Assembly: GCF_025751575.1 (NCBI RefSeq)
Contig: NZ_JAOWLA010000013.1
Coordinates: 62,001-126,000 of the forward strand
Direction of reading: 5' to 3'
DNA length: 64,000 nt
From: Albidovulum sediminicola
GTDB taxonomy: Bacteria > Pseudomonadota > Alphaproteobacteria > Rhodobacterales > Rhodobacteraceae
The position numbers and the translations under genes are program-made. This document shows positions 63,113-64,000 of this stretch, in pieces (positions within the stretch are counted from its first letter, which is position 1; each line of letters opens with the position of its first letter). The notes beneath the pieces were generated by a model. The model searched no databases, was not told the origin of the DNA, and worked only from the letters and a program-made list of their open reading frames with translations.

Positions 63113-63146
63113 CAACCAACCCCGACCACCCGATAGGGGCACGCCA

Positions 63147-63366
63147 GGCAAGCGGTGTCGGCTTCGGCGCCTTTGCGCGCAGCGCATTCTACGACGAAAT
63201 CGAAAGTGACCGTGTTCTGGCGATCCGGCTCTTGCCCAGCTACTCTCGTAAGGTCTGCCTGTTCCACCACCGGCGAAAGCGCTCCGACCGGATCCTTGCG
63301 CTGGTCGAGGACGCGTTCATGACGTGCGCGCCGAACCTGCGAAGCTCAGGCATCTGGCAGACCTGA
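63147..63366 (+). pseudogene. 3' fragment of a LysR-type regulator
   Basis: Right after the insertion element the frame reads SGVGFGAFARSAFYDEIESD, RVLAIRLLPSYSRKVCLFHH and LALVEDAFM, ending at the TGA at 63364-63366. This looks like the end of a LysR effector domain. The 5' part is not found on the other side of the element within the window. The fragment converges with tcuB, and LysR regulators (TcuR) accompany tcu genes elsewhere, so it may be the remnant of such a regulator. Confidence 0.55.
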
Positions 63367-63388
63367 CGCGCGGATGGGGACGTGGCCG

Positions 63389-63413
63389 GGCAGGGGGCTA
63401 TTCGCCCCCTGCC
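63389..63413 (-). terminator. hairpin overlapping the tcuB stop codon
   Basis: GGCAGGGGGC (63389-63398) pairs perfectly with GCCCCCTGCC (63404-63413). The TAG stop (63398-63400) lies in the loop side. It has the same layout as the hairpin at 584-607. Confidence 0.5.
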
Positions 63414-64000
63414 GTCGGGGCGGGTTTGCCCGCCTCGGCCACCAGCGCGGCTAGGCGGTAGAAGCCATGCACCATCTTGGAAAAAGGCATCAGCAGGAAC
63501 AGCACCATGACGGTCGCGAGGTGGACCGCCAGCAGCGGCATGACCAGCGAGGAGCCCGCCGCGCCGTAAAGCGCAAGCCCGCTCAGCGCCACCGCGCCCA
63601 GAAGCAGCACGAAGGCCATCTCTGCGCCCCAGACGCGCGCCGCGCCCAGGCTGCGGTCCGCGCGCAGCTTCAGCCAGGCCAGGCCCGCGGCGCCTGCCAC
63701 CATCATCAACCCTCCCGGCACGCCCAGCAGCTTGGGCGGCGAGAGCAGGGGGTAGGGCGCCTCAAGCCCCAAGAGATAGTGCATCACCGTCGCAACCGTG
63801 GTCGCGGCGAAGCAGAGCAGGAAGCCGTACATCGTCAATTGGTGGTAGACCCGACGGCGATCGCTGAAACGGTCACCGCGTTCGAAGTTGCAGCCCTCAC
63901 CATGACCGCCCGACAGGTTCTTCATGCGCAGGGCGCTGCCGAGGGCGCTCAGGACCTGGGCAAGCCGCACCCGCCCGCCGTCCACCTCGCGCCAGTAGTC
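63398..64000 (-). CDS. tcuB: TcuB-like tricarballylate/citrate utilisation protein, C-terminal part
   Basis: The frame is open to the end of the window, so the 5' part is missing. Some 200 residues are present. The start of the fragment (KNLSGGHGEGCNFERGDRFSDRRR) is typical of the region just before the membrane domain in TcuB/CitB proteins. Membrane segments follow: HQLTMYGFLLCFAATTVATVM, LLSPPKLLGVPGGLMMVAG, the segment around FVLLLGAVALSGLALY and a fourth around VHLATVMVLFLLMPFSKMVHG (each partly quoted). TcuB passes electrons from the flavoprotein TcuA to the membrane. The tcuA gene would lie beyond the window. Confidence 0.8.
   Translation of the reverse strand, partial: DYWREVDGGRVRLAQVLSALGSALRMKNLSGGHGEGCNFERGDRFSDRRRVYHQLTMYGFLLCFAATTVATVMHYLLGLEAPYPLLSPPKLLGVPGGLMMVAGAAGLAWLKLRADRSLGAARVWGAEMAFVLLLGAVALSGLALYGAAGSSLVMPLLAVHLATVMVLFLLMPFSKMVHGFYRLAALVAEAGKPAPTAGGE

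Larger units (their letters stand above)
61895..63149 (+). mobile_element. near-complete IS3-family element with inactivated transposase
   Basis: The element spans about 61898-63146, flanked by a 3-base direct repeat GGC (61895-61897 and 63147-63149), the size of duplication expected for IS3-family elements. Related ends are visible: TGGAGTAGCCCCC on the left and, read inward, TGGCGTGCCCCTAT on the right. OrfA (61998-62264) is 88 residues with a helix-turn-helix (VRRIDVTQQPFYRWRKRYGG). OrfB is in another frame (62297-63112) and has a TGA at 62807-62809 within the integrase core. Confidence 0.8.

Overview
This is a 64 kb GC-rich chromosomal window from an alphaproteobacterium, most likely a member of the Rhodobacteraceae. 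The support is the gene content and arrangement: a clade I nos cluster in the order nosC-R-Z-D-F-Y-L-X, a yfgM/bamB/der block, dense operons with ATGA stop/start overlaps, and a recurrent intergenic GGGGGC...CCCCCCGGAnTAnTT motif. I cannot name the genus.

Layout. 1-12 kb is mostly core: the 3' end of an Atm1-type ABC exporter, a convergent RND efflux pair, a YfgM-like protein, BamB, Der, SerS, a small ABM-domain protein and an N-carbamoylputrescine amidase. From 12 to 18.3 kb lies a heavily decayed CoA-dependent aromatic cluster that looks like 2-aminobenzoate (anthranilate) degradation. Remnants of nearly every step are recognisable but broken by deletions, frameshifts and nonsense codons. 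Only an SDR gene inside it and a substrate-binding protein gene next to it are intact. From 19.7 to 27.1 kb there is a creatinine/creatine island: creatinase, creatininase, a LysR regulator and a complete polyamine-type ABC importer. Next come a methyltransferase, a CadC-like winged-helix/TPR regulator, a TVP38-type membrane protein, a GST and a GFA protein.

33.5-42.7 kb is the nitrous oxide reductase cluster, with a perfect FNR/Dnr box at its 5' edge. Beyond it, an nsrR gene faces a six-gene operon (truncated globin, RIC-like hemerythrin, AhpD-like protein, DUF488, nitronate monooxygenase, 5-formyl-THF cyclo-ligase) across an NsrR-like inverted repeat. N2O respiration and nitrosative-stress defence are therefore adjacent. 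A DMT exporter and an unusual outer-membrane barrel that resembles TpsB without POTRA domains follow.

49.7-51.7 kb is insertion-sequence wreckage: a TAXI-TRAP binding-protein gene is cut off by a truncated IS3-family element, followed by a truncated IS5-family element that itself carries palindromic insertions. After an amidase comes an arsenate-resistance operon: an ArsR-ArsC fusion, an ArsJ-associated GAPDH, ArsJ, and a PRK/uridine-kinase-like gene. The last 7 kb is an accessory patchwork: a TetR/amidohydrolase pair, several IS3 remnants, a cold-shock protein, and one nearly complete but inactivated IS3-family element inserted upstream of a LysR 3' fragment. The window ends in a convergent tcuB-like gene.

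Coordinates of genes are from the sequence; family names are from motif recognition without database searches.
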